Positions 34,899-47,700 of a stretch of 64,000 nucleotides of DNA are shown here, one piece after another. Where the stretch lies: the NCBI GenBank assembly GCA_973895155.1, contig OZ316899.1, forward strand, positions 2,666,001 to 2,730,000, read 5' to 3'. The position numbers were made by a program, and so were the translations under genes. Within the stretch, counting starts at the first letter, position 1; each line of letters begins with the position of its first letter. This DNA is from Marsupella aquatica. Taxonomy: Eukaryota; Marchantiophyta. The notes below the pieces were generated by a model. The model was not told the origin of the DNA. It was given only the letters and a program-made list of their open reading frames with translations, and made no database searches.

Positions 34899-37019
34899 TC
34901 AAATGTGAATGACTTCCCCTGGGTGGCAGTAGCTGAAAGGAGAAGCAGAATTGAAGACAAACTTGTTTTCTGATCCTGGATATGGTTGGAACCACCTCCC
35001 CTTTATGGCCATGTCCCCTGCCTTGAATTGTACCTGGTACCCATCAGCAAAATTCTTTGTGATTGTGTGGAGCACCTCTTTGCACTGATAAATGTAGAAA
35101 TCTACATTATCTTGATTTGGTTGACAAGCACGACATGCATAGAAATCTCCCAATTGGACACATTCTGGCAGAGAGATGTTGTCAAGCAATCCTTCACCCT
35201 CTCCCATGTTCTGTACATTAGGTCTGACATCTGCCTGCAATACCCCTTTGACAATCTCTAGGCAATACTTGCCTACCCATTCCTTGTTCTCACAATTCAT
35301 TGGATCATCATCAACACAAGCTACACAAAAACAACTGAGCTCTCGAACTTGCAACAATGTTGACAAACTCTTACTAAATCCATCAAAGCAGTGCAAAGAT
35401 CTACAATCCTTGACTGGATCACAATCCCACTTCTTCCTTCTGTTTACAGTGCCAACTGGAATTTCCCAAAAAACACGTCAAACGAGTTGCACATCACCAT
35501 ACTCTTGCAATTGACCAACGGCAAACTTGTCTTTGCAAAACTTCACCACATCTGATGCACCCTCTAGACGATGACCATTGATGCCTTTCAGTTGCTCAGT
35601 TGCAAGCCCGGTCTTGATGTGACCTCCGAGAGCATCCTATTACAGCATACCAGAAACACAAATTAGAAGTCTCTTAGGTGTGCAAGTCTGGACATCCAAC
35701 TCCATTAGAAACTTACTACACTTCAGTTGAAAGGCGGGTATTCACAGAATTGGTTGCAAACTAGTGTGTTCAAAAGATACTCACAACAACACCCTTCCCA
35801 TGGCCAGAGGCATGGAAGAACCATTTCATCCATGCACCATACCTCGAGTAGTACCTACTGACGTAATAAAACGGTCTGCAGGCCTTGAACTGAGAGGCAG
35901 CCCCATCAGACCAAACCCAATGTTGATCAACATGAATGCCCTGATCAGCCATCCATTCCCAATGTGCATCCATGCAAGGTTGCACAAAAAGAGTGCCATG
36001 ACAGTTATCGTCACTAATGTAGAAATGGTAATCGGCTATAATATCACGAGTCCTATCAGCATTTTGTGCTGCTTGCACAGGCCTACCCACTGCAGCTTCA
36101 AGTGAATCGGCATCTTCCCTATGTCTATAGGTAACATGGATTAACAATGTCACTTGCTTATTGTCCCAATGTTGACTCTGAATCTCATTTTGAGGCAAAA
36201 AAGTGTAATTTTTTGAAAAATCTATTGAAGAAACAATTGTCCCTCTTGGAAATGTTTTGAGACATTGTCTAAATTGTCGCGACTGCCAATGTGCTCAAAA
36301 GTTATGCACAATAAATGTTTTCATGGTATCCAACACCGCCCTCTTAAAATCTACCATGGGAGTTTTCTTATAAACCATCCTCAATCGCCTAGCCTTCTTT
36401 GTTGCGCTCTCTTCAGACCCTTTCTTTTTCTCTCTCTTTTGTTGGGCAGTGTCATCCAGGTCATGATATTCAAACGACTGCCAATCGATCATTTGTTTTT
36501 GTGCAGGGTCCAACTCTTGAGTGCACCAATCCAACTTCTCTACTCCACATTTGTCACATTCACCTATAATACAGGCTTTTTGGTGGCACTCGTTCTCAGG
36601 CAATCTAGGACAGAGAGCTTCCTCTATCCAGCCACGAACTGAGGTTATGGACTTTGTAGATGCCATACAAGAAGAAATGGGTACAACACCTAAGGGTCTA
36701 CAGATATCACATTCACAAGGACAGTCCTTATTGTGCTGGTGCCACCTAAATTTGTTAATTGCCTCTTTCAGTAAGTCCATCTCCACATGTTGTTTGCAGC
36801 AACAAACATTTTGGTCCTTCATCTTGCGAACATAATATGGCTTGAAGTATATGAATGACCGCATCCCTACAGACACCCCATTCTGCTCCCTTGTGCACCA
36901 GTCACAAAATGCTGAATAGAATTGATACTGTAAACATACAAGAGAGTTTTATTAGAAATACTATAGCAAATAGACACCCTCAAATGTGCAGCCATAAAAA
37001 TCCCTAGATATCTGGGTAC

Positions 37020-38049
37020 TACTTACTTTTAGACTGAAGTCCTTCAGTAAGGGTTGGAATCCTCATTGGAAGACTACCAGCAAAGCTTAAGGACTAAAGT
37101 CCATCGGGGAGGAGTACTACAATCATTTGGTCAAAGCGCTTCACTCGTTGACAAAGGACTAGTCTATAGACGTAACACAACCCAGGACTATAGTCCTTGA
37201 CAGAGGATTAAAGTCCTTATCGAAGGACTACATAGTCCTCTGATGAGGACTAAAGATAGTCCTCGACAAAGGAGTAAAGTACTTCAATAAGGACTACAAT
37301 CCTTGAATAAAGACTATAATCCTTTACAAAGGAGTCAAGTCCTTAAGTAAGTACTATAGTCCTTTACAAAGGAGTAAACACTTGAGTAAGGACTATAGTC
37401 CTTTACAAAGGACTACAGTTCTTGAAAGAATAAGGACTATAGTCCTTTATGAAAGCCCGTACCAAGGAGTAAAGTCCAAGGACTATTAGTAGTCCTGTTA
37501 AAAGGAGTAAAGTCCTTGAGAAAGGACTATAGTCCTTTACAAAGGAGTAAAGTCCTTGGGGAAGGACTATAGTCCTTTACGAAGTAGTAAAGTCCTTAGT
37601 AAGGACCATTAATAGTCCTTCACAAAGGAGTAAAGTCCTTTACAAAGTAGTAAAGTCCTTGAGTAAGGACTACAGTCCTTTACCAAGTAGTAAAGTCCTT
37701 GAGAAAGGACTATAGTTCTTTACAAAGTAGTAAAGTCCTTGAGTAAGGACTATAGTCCTTTACAAAGTAATAAAGTCCTTGAGTAAGGACTATTAATAGT
37801 CCTTCACAAAGGAGTGAAGTCCTTTACAAAGTAGTAAAGTCCTTCAGAAAGTCCTTTACAAAGTAGTAAAGTCCTTTGATAAGGACTATATAGTCCTGGG
37901 CAAAGGAGTACAGTCCTTTGTCTAAGGGCTACAGTCCTTTTCCCAGGCAAAGGAGTAGAGTCCTTTGCTAAGGACTATATAGTCCTTGACGCTTAGTGAG
38001 GCCCTTGGCTAAGGAGTATAGTTTTTATCCAAGGAGTAAAGGGTCATTG
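37020..38049. repeat. Element X palindrome array in intron 1
   Basis: About 1 kb of imperfect units of roughly 40 bases combining 'aaggactatagtcctt', 'tacaaaggagtaaagtcctt' and 'gag'. Examples: AAGGACTATAGTCCTT at 37388-37403 and the longer AAGGACTATTAATAGTCCTT near 37783-37802. It stops where MULE-2 begins and resumes after MULE-2 at 49138, so MULE-2 landed in the array. Spacing and unit are too irregular for a simple satellite. Confidence 0.85.
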
Positions 38050-38089
38050 TAGCGTGCGAGGAAACAGTAAAAAAATTCCTCGCACGCTA
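38050..38089. other. Terminal hairpin at the left end of MULE-2
   Basis: TAGCGTGCGAGGAA (38050-38063) and its exact reverse complement TTCCTCGCACGCTA (38076-38089) are separated by a 12-base A-rich loop. The stem includes the terminal inverted repeat. The right end has no such second arm. Confidence 0.8.
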
Positions 38090-38947
38090 TCATTTTCTCC
38101 TTGGAATACCCAAAATTTGGCACGAAAACAACCTCGCTAGCAAAAAGTGACGCTCGCTAGCCTAAAAGGAACCTTCTATTCCACCTATTTATTTAACTCC
38201 CGTTGGGTTTAAAAAGAGATCCCGACGATGCATTGGTACATATTATGTATTCCCTGGACACGAACGGTCGTCGATGGCACCATAATTAAACATATAATTC
38301 TACAGTACATCAGGCCAGCGAAGTCGCTAGCCATAACTCTGCCCATAATTCTCGCACTAAATACTGCGGTCATGACCCACACGAAAATCACTCATTAGAA
38401 ATCATGGGTGTAAACCGTTGCAGCAACAACACTAATCCGTATCATATCACGACAGAATCCAATGTCCCCTTCCTCATGAGTGAAGCGTGAAACGCGAAAC
38501 CGTTTGAGAGGATCCGAGGCTCCGAAAATGCACTATATGTCATTCGGACCTCTCGACTCATCTCCATTCCTAACAGTGTTCTCATTATTTGACTTTCATC
38601 GTCTCCTCACTCTTTCGTGATCGTTTTTGCATCGCAGAGTAACTTCAATTGAGCTTGTGTTGTCATATCCGCGGGCGAGGAGGGGATCTGGTGTTCTCGG
38701 GTGTGTCGCATTCTTGCAAAGTTTTTGTCGCACAAAGAGATGTAAGTTTGATACGGGAAGACCTCTTAACAGCAAATAGTATTATTGTTCATGAGAAAGT
38801 CTGGTTTTCCAAGTTCTCTTTTTCCTTCTCTTGGTTTTGCGCATTTTGACTCGATCATCTTGGATTTTTTGAATGTGACTGTTTCTATTTGGTAAACACA
38901 TGTTGAGAAAGTAATCTGATACACAGAAGCGTTTGTTACAGACATAA
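38090..38947. promoter_or_regulatory. Left non-coding region of MULE-2
   Basis: Holds half-sites 'ctcgctagc' (38132-38142 and 38152-38161) and a near-perfect palindrome GCCAGCGA-ag-TCGCTAGC (38314-38331) upstream of the small acidic ORF. No gene. ORFs at 38209-38391 and 38649-38849 lack any motif. Confidence 0.5.
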
Positions 38948-39376
38948 ATGGCAAAAAACGATGACCCTTCCGCTCCAAAACCCAAATGGGTTCTGGAGGT
39001 CCGCCGCTACAACGCCAAAACTGACGGCCCAATGGACTCGCCACCAAGCTCTCCTCCGGCAAGGAAGAGTGTTACCCCTCCGCTGAAGGCTAGATCATCA
39101 TCCAGTCGGGTCCCGCCTGTTGCCTCTGCTTCAACTCAGCGACCTGCACTGCCGAAGGAAACAACTTCAAGCGTTGTTTCCAGAGCACCAATGTCTTCTC
39201 GCACAAACGTATCCGTTTCTAAGGGAGTTTCAAAGAAGCGGAAGAGAGAGGAGGAGGAGTCTTACTGGAGGGACATCGACATACACAACTACTGGACATC
39301 CGACATCCTAGCTTTGTTCGATTATGATACGGATTCGGAAACAGATTCAGACGCCTACAAGGCAACATCTCCATGA
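38948..39376 (+). CDS. Small MULE-2 protein with basic middle and acidic tail
   Basis: A 142-residue ORF. It begins MAKNDDPSAPKPKW, then has a Ser/Pro-rich stretch, a basic patch (SKKRKREEEES, near residues 98-108) that could be a nuclear localisation signal, and an acidic tail DYDTDSETDSDAYKA. A second copy of this tail (VSDSDSDAYKAGSH and stop) lies at about 39672-39723. That suggests a duplicated or alternative last exon. The MULE-1 ORF at 1244-1681 has the same composition and ending. Function unknown. It converges with the transposase gene, and the gap between them holds two palindromes (39573 and 39910). Confidence 0.5.
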   Translation: MAKNDDPSAPKPKWVLEVRRYNAKTDGPMDSPPSSPPARKSVTPPLKARSSSSRVPPVASASTQRPALPKETTSSVVSRAPMSSRTNVSVSKGVSKKRKREEEESYWRDIDIHNYWTSDILALFDYDTDSETDSDAYKATSP

Positions 39377-39572
39377 ATAGTACCCTATACGACAATCACT
39401 CCGCGTTGCGAACCCTCGTAGTTTTACAGTTAATCTCTGCCAAGTCCGTGACCTTAAAATGAAATGATCGGTAGGACACGGACATTTTGTCAGTTACAGA
39501 TGTTTTGATAAATATTGGACAATATTCGAATAAAGCTTCGGAAGTTTTTTCAATTTCATGAGTGCATACCTT

Positions 39573-39927
39573 GCTAGCGAGATCGCTAGTAAATATTGCC
39601 TACTGGTACTTGAGTGATTTACGTTGTGGATGACATGCGAGCACGGAAAACATCCTCTCTTCCTCCTACTATGATACAGTATCCGACTCTGACTCCGATG
39701 CGTACAAGGCAGGGAGCCATTGAATAGGAAACATTTGTAGGGGCATAAACATTTTGTAGACTGTGTCTATTTCGTAGATCTGGGATCCGAAAAAGTTCTT
39801 CGACACTCAATGTCCAACACAGTTGTAAGGGAGAACATCTTTGTTCATTTTGAAATAACTTCTTGAGAAGACTGCCGACTGCAATGTTTGGACTTACAGT
39901 ACTAGTTTTGCTAGCGACATCGCTAGT
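39573..39927. repeat. MULE-2 palindromes between the small ORF and transposase
   Basis: GCTAGCGA-ga-TCGCTAGT at 39573-39590 and GCTAGCGA-ca-TCGCTAGT at 39910-39927. The 8+2+8 layout is exact except for the last base. Half-sites follow at 40087 and 40140. Confidence 0.85.
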
Positions 39928-40262
39928 AAAACTATGCATGACTAAAATGGTTTGTTTTCTCGAATGTATATCCCAAAAACATTAAAATACATGAGTTATT
40001 GAACTCTACGTTATGTAGAACTTGGTCAAAAAGAAACCGTTTACGGGAAACCTAAAACTTTACTTTACGGGTTTAATACCAGAGACCTCGCTAGAAAAAT
40101 AAACACTATTTCCGATACGTATAGAATAGTAATAGACCCTCGCTAACATTACATACACAATATAATTAGTGAGGTGGAGGACTTTCCTCTGTTCTGAAAA
40201 CCAAAAAGGCGACAAAACTAGGGACGCTGAAACGTTCACCTCAACGGATAATAGAGATTAAG

Positions 40263-43200
40263 TCAACTACACTGCAACGGAATCAAACTCCTTACTTCAG
40301 CAACAGTCAGAATTGGCTGCTTCACAAGATCGTCTCTGTCTAGATTCAGTGAGAACTTGTTTAAGTACACCCAGAGGAGGTGTTTACAAGACATATAGGG
40401 TCTTCCTCTCGTGTGTCTCTTGTAGAAGTCATCACATGAGCAAGAAGGAAAGCAACACACTTGGACCCAGTACTTGTGTGCAATTTTCGAATCTGTCTCG
40501 TGAGTGACGATAAGATATTGCCATCCCCACCCGTTTCCGAGGCATATCTTCTCACTTCCAATGACTCTCATATGTTCGTCAATCGTAGATCGAATGCGTT
40601 TGAGAAGCTCCGGGGTGTTCTGGAAACGTTGACGAACGCCTTTCCCATTCCGGGTCTTGAATCTACGGTTTGGAATACCAATGTCAACTCTTTCTGGGAA
40701 GGAGTTCACATCAATTCGGAGGTCAACACGATTTGGAGAGGAGAACGACCCAATCGGTGCTGGATCAGAGTATGATAATCCTCTGATTTCAATCCCATTT
40801 CGAAGAAGAAAGTCAATCTCTGTTGGGGTCAGCCTGGTCCCACGCTGGACTTGCAATGCCTCAGGTGGTTCCGGAAGCTGGGCAAGAGTCCTTCTGCCAC
40901 CTGTTTTATGGCACCTATTATTCGGACAGAAGTATAGAAGCTGACGATGTGGAGATGACAACCTCAATCCGTGAATCGCAACACCAACCACTCCAGCCCG
41001 GAATGCCTTCATTCCAATTTCTTTGATGAGATTCTTGCACTCATCTCTTCCAAACACACTTCGGTCCACTCGTCCATTGCAAACAGGTCCACTCCCTTTT
41101 CCACTCCGCCTCAAGTGCCAGGTCCCATATGTCACATCAACCTCTTCAACAACAGGGATCCTTCGGGGTGCATCCCGAATTTCATCCCGATTATTTTGAG
41201 GCTGTGGTATTTCTCCAACGTAGTTCGGGTCCTGTGTTGTATCTCCACGGCTAAGTTCTTCACCATCATCTGATATATTTATAACTTCACGAGGAAGAGA
41301 AGGTCCATGGCAAGTGGGGTTGTCTTCATCGCCAGGAAAGTCTGAAGGTCCACCAATATCAGAAGCACCGCTGAAGTTACCAAATTCTGTGTAAAGATTT
41401 CTTCTTTTCAAACTAGACCGCGATGCCACTGTGCGCAATATCTTATCATGTCTATGAGAATCGTTTTCATGAATAGAAGCAGAAGCACTACCCTTCCGTT
41501 TCCCTGATGTTGTTCTAAGATCTCCATGTAAAGGCACAGTTCTATAGAACTCATATTTTCCAGATGATTCAAATAGTAGATTGGATGCCTTCTCATAGGC
41601 ATCCATAGACCCCATTGTATCTGCATTTCTGAAGGCCAGCTCAAATATTGTAGGACCATTCCCACGGTGACACCCTTCCAAGTATGCAGTGAACGCTGCA
41701 ATCTGTCCGGCTGCTCGATTCTGGTCAACTTCACAGGCTTCAATCAAACCAATTTTCTTCTTCGGCTGGCAGGAACGCATTGATGCGTGAGCAGATTCAG
41801 CTCCCGCACAGTTTGGCATCAGAGCAGACTCCTTCGCAGTTTGCGTCTGAAAAATGAGCAGAGTTAACACTTGTATTCACTAGCGATATGTCTATTTTGA
41901 GACAGTCTAATGTTTCAGTCGGTGACCAAAATACATTTACGAAAAGAAGTTTTATTGCTAGCGATCTCGCTAGCTTAAACTCATCAGAAAGAATTCACCG
42001 TTACTCACCACACGAATAAAGTTACCCCATTGTCTCCACCGCACAACCCACCATGAAATCCACCCTTGTAGTGATTTAAGCTTGGAAGGGTGACAATTCC
42101 CCTCTTTCCACCATTTTTGAATGTCTTCGGCGATACGATATGCTTCGACGTATGTTGGAGCAATTCTTAACTTCTCCCACATCTTATAGTGCTCCGCATG
42201 ACACCCCTCCTTGATCCCCTCCAAAGTGTGTCTTCTGAGAGATTGAGAGAGATGGAACGCGTCACTATGCTCTTTCAGAGGATTTTTGACACCTCCAAAA
42301 AATACCCTTCTCACAGAAATCCAGCCAGCCTCCGCATTGTCTGCTATGAATCCTCCAATAATGGGATTATGCACTCCATTAACCTCCACGCAGTTTCAAG
42401 CGACTCTGTGTCTTCGGCTCTCAACTCGCAAGTGAAAATTGTACACAGAGCGCGGTAATTATGGTCATACACGTGTGCGCTGAAGGTCAACCATCCACTA
42501 GTGATACGATGCATCACGTCAAAACTGACCCACGAACCTTCCAATGCTCCTCCAGCCTCCATGCTCCTCAAAATTTCCACACCCGATCTAGGACCATTTG
42601 TACTCATTTTGAATACATGCGCTCGATCATTTCTGTTTCCTTGACCGGGAAACAGGTACCTCTGCACGAAAGGGAAATTGTTACGTGATTGCATTTCACG
42701 AAGTGAGTCAAGTTCTCCTTTTTTAGGATTATCCATCTTCACACTCCGAAGAATAGCTTGGAACTTTGGAGCGGTAGAAACTACTCCGATCGAACTCCAA
42801 ATTTCTTGTTGTTCTTCTCTCGACAACTGAGCCGATGATTCTGGATGCAATAGCGAGACAAGGTTCCCAATTGACTGGTTTCTCAGACGTGCAGGAGTTG
42901 AGACTGGATTCAACCGATGGACCCCTAAAACCACATCTTCCGCTATTTTTCTCGCAGAACGAGATTTTCCCTTCCAAACAGGGTGATCGTGGAATCCCAT
43001 ATGCACAGCCAATCTGGACATATTCATTGAAATGTGACTCTCCAAACCTGGCTTAGGGTACACATACAACAGTTTTGCCGGGCATTCTCGAATACAGAGA
43101 GGCCTCTCTTCACAGAAGCCACAGACAAGTCCTCCCTCACTCACTTGCTCTCCAAGACGAAAGATGTCAGGCAGCAACCCTTTCCCTTTGAAAGAGCAGT

Positions 43201-44052
43201 CATTTTTCACTCCAGTATGTTTCAACTTCCGGCAACCCAAATTATGGCATTCGAGAATTCCAGCGCAACGAACTTTTGACACAGCCCAATGAAACCTTGG
43301 CTTCAAATTCGCAGATGTAGTCACTAGTCTCGTCCAAGGATAGCCGTCCTTCTCTCGATCCATATCTTGGAGACCTCCTCCCCTCCCGGCCCCCTCGACT
43401 GGAGGAAGTTCAAAAACAACGTTACCATTGTATGTCGATGGCAGAGTCGAAACCTGACATTCATTCCATTGATTCCCTCTTCTAAATTGTGCAAGTTCAC
43501 TCGCTCCACTGATATTGAGAAAAGCGTCATAGGCACTCATCCGATACACTGTGGTCATGCTATCCCCAGTCCTTTCAATTAAATTTGTCGCTAACCCTTC
43601 GGGTTCGGAACCATCTCGTGACTTCATCGAACCACAAGATGTGTCTTGCCTTATACTCTCTGGAGATATTTCAATGACCTCGGGAGCTCTGTCTTTGGGA
43701 GGCGTCCAAGATCAATCATAGGAGTTTGATGACCGGGATCTAATTCCATGGGTTCCAAAATGACATCAGGAAAATCATCTTTACTGGACAGAACCTCGAC
43801 ACAAGATCCAACCTTCAGCGTCCATACCTTCCCGGAAGTACTACTGTCCTCTCTCAACTCGTGACTCCTTGGCCCATTTTGAGAAGACAACTCAAACAAC
43901 TTCATGACAAGGTCATCTTTTGGAATTCCAAAACGAGTTGCAAGGAATGACTCTGTCACCCTAACCTCCGACGAGTCAGGGGCACTTGGGAGTACCACCA
44001 TGTCTCCCGTCATTCTACGCTCCAAAACCACCTTGGAATTCATCGTCATCAT
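40263..44052 (-). pseudogene. MULE-2 transposase (MULE superfamily, SWIM zinc finger), frameshifted
   Basis: Exon 1 runs from the ATG at 44052 to 42009. Exon 2 is 41846-40263. The intron joins in phase 0 at the same site as in MULE-1. Order: N-terminal domain; Cys/His segment (VRCAGILECHNLGC, VCGFCEERPLC, HMGFHDHP); DDE core with SFDVMHR, FIADNAEAGW and GAESAHASMR; Ser/Gly-rich linker; SWIM finger CSCDDFY...MSCKHLLW. Two frame changes are visible, near 43650-43720 and near 42388, where the two overlapping frames each match part of MULE-1. Otherwise the protein is intact and less damaged than MULE-1. It diverges from the ParB/methyltransferase gene and ends about 335 bases before a palindrome at 39910. 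Confidence 0.88.
41957..41974. repeat. MULE-2 palindrome in the transposase intron
   Basis: GCTAGCGA-tc-TCGCTAGC, a perfect palindrome inside the 162-base intron. A half-site 'actagcgat' is at about 41879. Confidence 0.9.
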
Positions 44053-44715
44053 CTCTTCTCAACATACAAAAATACAACGACTATGTTTTGAATCGCACAT
44101 ATGAATCCTATTTGCAGGACCAAAACTGGGTTTTTCCCAACGGAAACAACAATCCAAAAAGATTGTCAGTCGATTCCCGTTGATTTTACCATTATTTTGT
44201 CTTTTACTCAACGTATAGGGACGTCTCTCATGCTAGCGATCTCGCTAGCTTGGTTTTGATAGTTTTATGGAAAGAAAATCGTTGATTTCAACTCTTTTAA
44301 TGATACCTGTGTCATTGAGTTTATGCCAGCGATCTCGCTAGCCAAAAAGTCAAACTGATTTTTGAGGAAGTTTACCGTTAGGATTCCGTTGGGAATAGTC
44401 AACCGGTACCATAATGTCAACGGTACAACTGGAGTATTATTTCTGGATAAGATTATCGGTCGTGAAGGTTGTTGTTTGGGTTTTCCAAAAAGTACAACTA
44501 GTGGTCCCTGCCAGGAGATTTTTGTTATTCCTTACATCATACTGTCGATCATTGTCAGTATTCACTATCGTAACTCTGTAAGGCTTCGGAGGGAGTTCGT
44601 AGCAGTTTGTACGGCGTCCTAATTCTCCGAAAGGAGGTGCTCTGTGGACGTTTTTGACGCGTGCAGCCGCTGTAGTCTCCGGGCTCGAGCACTCTTCTCC
44701 AAAGGGTTTTATTTC
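44053..44715. promoter_or_regulatory. Divergent promoter region of MULE-2 with two palindromes
   Basis: Lies between the transposase (leftward) and the ParB/methyltransferase gene (rightward). It holds GCTAGCGA-tc-TCGCTAGC at 44232-44249 and GCCAGCGA-tc-TCGCTAGC at 44325-44342. A protein bound to these sites could affect both genes. MULE-1 has the same arrangement with its own motif. Confidence 0.6.
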
Positions 44716-47700
44716 ATGGAGTCATCCTTGTCTCCAGAGAGTATTTCTTCGAGAGGATCGTTTCAGTCGAGGGAGTCGACAAGGAGAGAAACTAGGTCCA
44801 CAGCGAACAAGAAAGCGCTTGCAGCGGGATTGAAGACTCCAAGGCGGGCCAAGATGGTGACAGCGGTAGATGTAGTTGCTCCTATGTTTGATCCGAGCGC
44901 TTCGGAACCTTACACGGTTGTCATAAACCGTCATCTTCACTCGTTTGGAGTGAATGAGTTCGGATTTGCATTGGCTCCCCCCCGAATTCCTCTGTGCCGG
45001 ATGAGAAACATGCAGATTGTCCGGTCTCTGCAGAAGGATTCCACTGCGATAGACACATTGAAGTCCGAGTTCAAAACGCAGGGTTACATCGAGGATGCGC
45101 CTCAATTTTACGTTCAGATGACAAACGAGGATGGAGAAATCCAGATCTGTACAGATGCCATCCGCGAAACTTGGGATGATATTTGGGTGTTGCAAAACGA
45201 GGAGTTTGAGCGCGAATGTGATTCTCATGTTTCTTTCCAGATCCTCAAGGACAAAATGTTCTGTGTTTTCGATGGAAACCATCGATTGTATTCGTGGAGC
45301 CAACTGGCAGAGGAACATCCGGATGATATTAAGTACCATCCTCGAGTGGTCTGCAAGATCTTTAAGGGTGAAAAGAACTCTTTCGTTCAGATCGAGTTGG
45401 CTATGCACGCATTGAACAGGTGGGACTTCTCATGATAAGATAGTTCTGAAATTTCATTTTTACCGAGTCACTTTCAGCTAGCGATCTCGCTAACATGAGG
45501 CATGTTGTGGCAGGTTAACTCAATGTCATGTAGAGAATTCCTGGGTTTTGGAGGCTGAACGCGTCCAGAAGATTCTGAACAATGACTTATCCGTTTACAA
45601 AGATATCATCGACGCTGAGAATTACAAACTTTTCCAGCAGAAGATGGCCAATGTGCGAAAGGCCGCATGGTATTCGAAGAACATGACGCTGGATGCCTGC
45701 ACTTATATTCTATCCGCTGCTAACATTGCATCGCAGACCGAGGACCTTAAGAAGAAATTTTCTCTTAAGGAGGCTCAAGGCGAGCCCCTTTCCAAGGCTG
45801 CACAGGACTTAGCAATGCGTGACATGATGAAAGAACAACTTGCTGATTGGAATGTGAAAGTTCCAAAGATCGGTCCATTACTAAATCCTGAGTTTGGAGA
45901 CTTTTTCAAGAAATGTGTCGAAATGCATAACTACTGCGAGAACAAGAGAAAGGAGGCCCAGAGAACAGATGACAAAGGCAGGGGAAATGTTTCTTGTGGT
46001 CTTGATCGAGCTCGATTGTTCACTGGTGTGACCTCTTTATCCCCAGAGCTCCGATGTACACTCCTGGAGGCACAGTGTTGTCCTGAGCTTCGGAAAAAAT
46101 TCTTTCATCCAGGTCAATTCTCAGATGGTGAGACTAAGCTTTGGCTTCATCGTTGGGCAGTGTGGGAGCAAGTCGAGTCAATTTCGTCTTCCCTCATGTC
46201 TGAAATTGTTTCTGAGGTAATGCATACTATCCCTGAGTCGAGGATCCTTACGTCTTCAGAGAAGACGAAAGCTTCGCTAATCCTTGACATTGAGGAGGAT
46301 TTTGAGGATTTCCAAACTCGTGTGAAAACTCATTTTTTCAAGCAGATTTGGCCACCCAAGACAGGAGAGAAGGTAGACATTACATTGTTTCGGAGGAGAG
46401 CGAAGAGATACACGTATCGATTTTTTGTAGACAGAGAAGTAGCAGACAAATTTTACTGGTGGTCCTACCCAGCCTGTTTCTCCCCATGGATAGCTGGGGT
46501 TAAAGAGGACCCTACAAGTGATAAGTTTGGGGAATATTGTATGTTTCCTTGCGAGGGAAGTGAAGCTCCAAGGAGATTGAGCGAGTGGGAGGTTCTTCAT
46601 TGTCCATGGTATTTGGACTCGGACAAATGGTCTGTGACATTTGACACTGCAGAGAAAGCAGCTCTTCACATGATCAATCGAGGATTCCTTCCGGAATCTT
46701 ACATCTCCGAGTCCAAATTGGCACCCACTGATGCTGAAGTTGGTGGTTGCGAGGCGATGGAAAAAGCTTGTCTTGGTGTAGCTGCCATAGTGGATAGGAG
46801 TCGAGCACGGAAGCCAAGAAAAGGAGCATTGAAGGACACATCCAAAGATGGGTCCCAGATTTCCGGAAAGCCAAGTAAGTCTGTTAATTGTATGTTACTT
46901 TTTATTTTTAAGTCCGGATGTGTGTCGAATATACAGACACTAATGTCTTTTGCTTCACAGAGAGGAGGAAGGGAGCGGCTTCTGAGAGTTTGAAGAGTGG
47001 AGCAGATGATGGTGAGGAACCTCAGTCCCCAGATGCCGAAGTCACAACAAAGAGCGCAGTGGATTTAGGAAGTATAAAACGTTTGAAACGGAAGCGGAAC
47101 ATCCAGATTCTTTCAGATTCGGACGATGAGGAAGTTTCAGTTGCTCAAGGTGTTGCTCGGATGTGTGGTTTGAAGATGGATGGGCAGCGACATTTCCTGG
47201 CTCGTAGCAATTTGACCGATACTGCAAACTCAATTAGCGTAAGTAAAGTGAGGCCATCTTGGATGGGAGATGGAGATCGATGGATTACTGGGATGTCAAA
47301 GAGCGTAGAGTGCCCGAACCATGTCGTAATTAATGGAAAGCCTTATGCTGGGATTGGAGCACATTTGGGATTCATTTCTCTTCCAACTGGGCATAGAACA
47401 AGCGTTACAGACAAACAGGTTCCGTCTTGGAATGTTTGGAGCGAGAAACTCCCATATTATTTTTTTGGAGTGATGAGACCAATGCTTTCAGATGATGGAT
47501 ATGTTGCTGTCTTGCACAGCTCAGACTTCAATCACATGAGGCAAATATTTACGGCAGTCGAGCAAAAAAACAAATTCAAACATGTGCAGCAATATACCAT
47601 TTTGTTGTCCACCCCTTTATGGAGGGCAGATATGGATATTGAGGTAGTTATCCCTTGAATTTCTTGAGAGTTTTAATGCTAGCGATGTCGCTAACAAAAT

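Noticed and set aside
34986-36835. Plus-strand ORFs at 34986, 35176, 35764, 36265 and 36521
   Set aside because: They are antisense shadows of exons 2 and 3 of the X transposase-like gene.
37020-38049. Possible CRISPR array
   Set aside because: Repeats and spacers have the same composition, unit length varies, no cas genes exist and the context is a eukaryotic transposon intron.
44722-45408. 228-residue antisense ORF
   Set aside because: Antisense shadow of the ParB-like exon, which has matching splice junctions and recognisable motifs.
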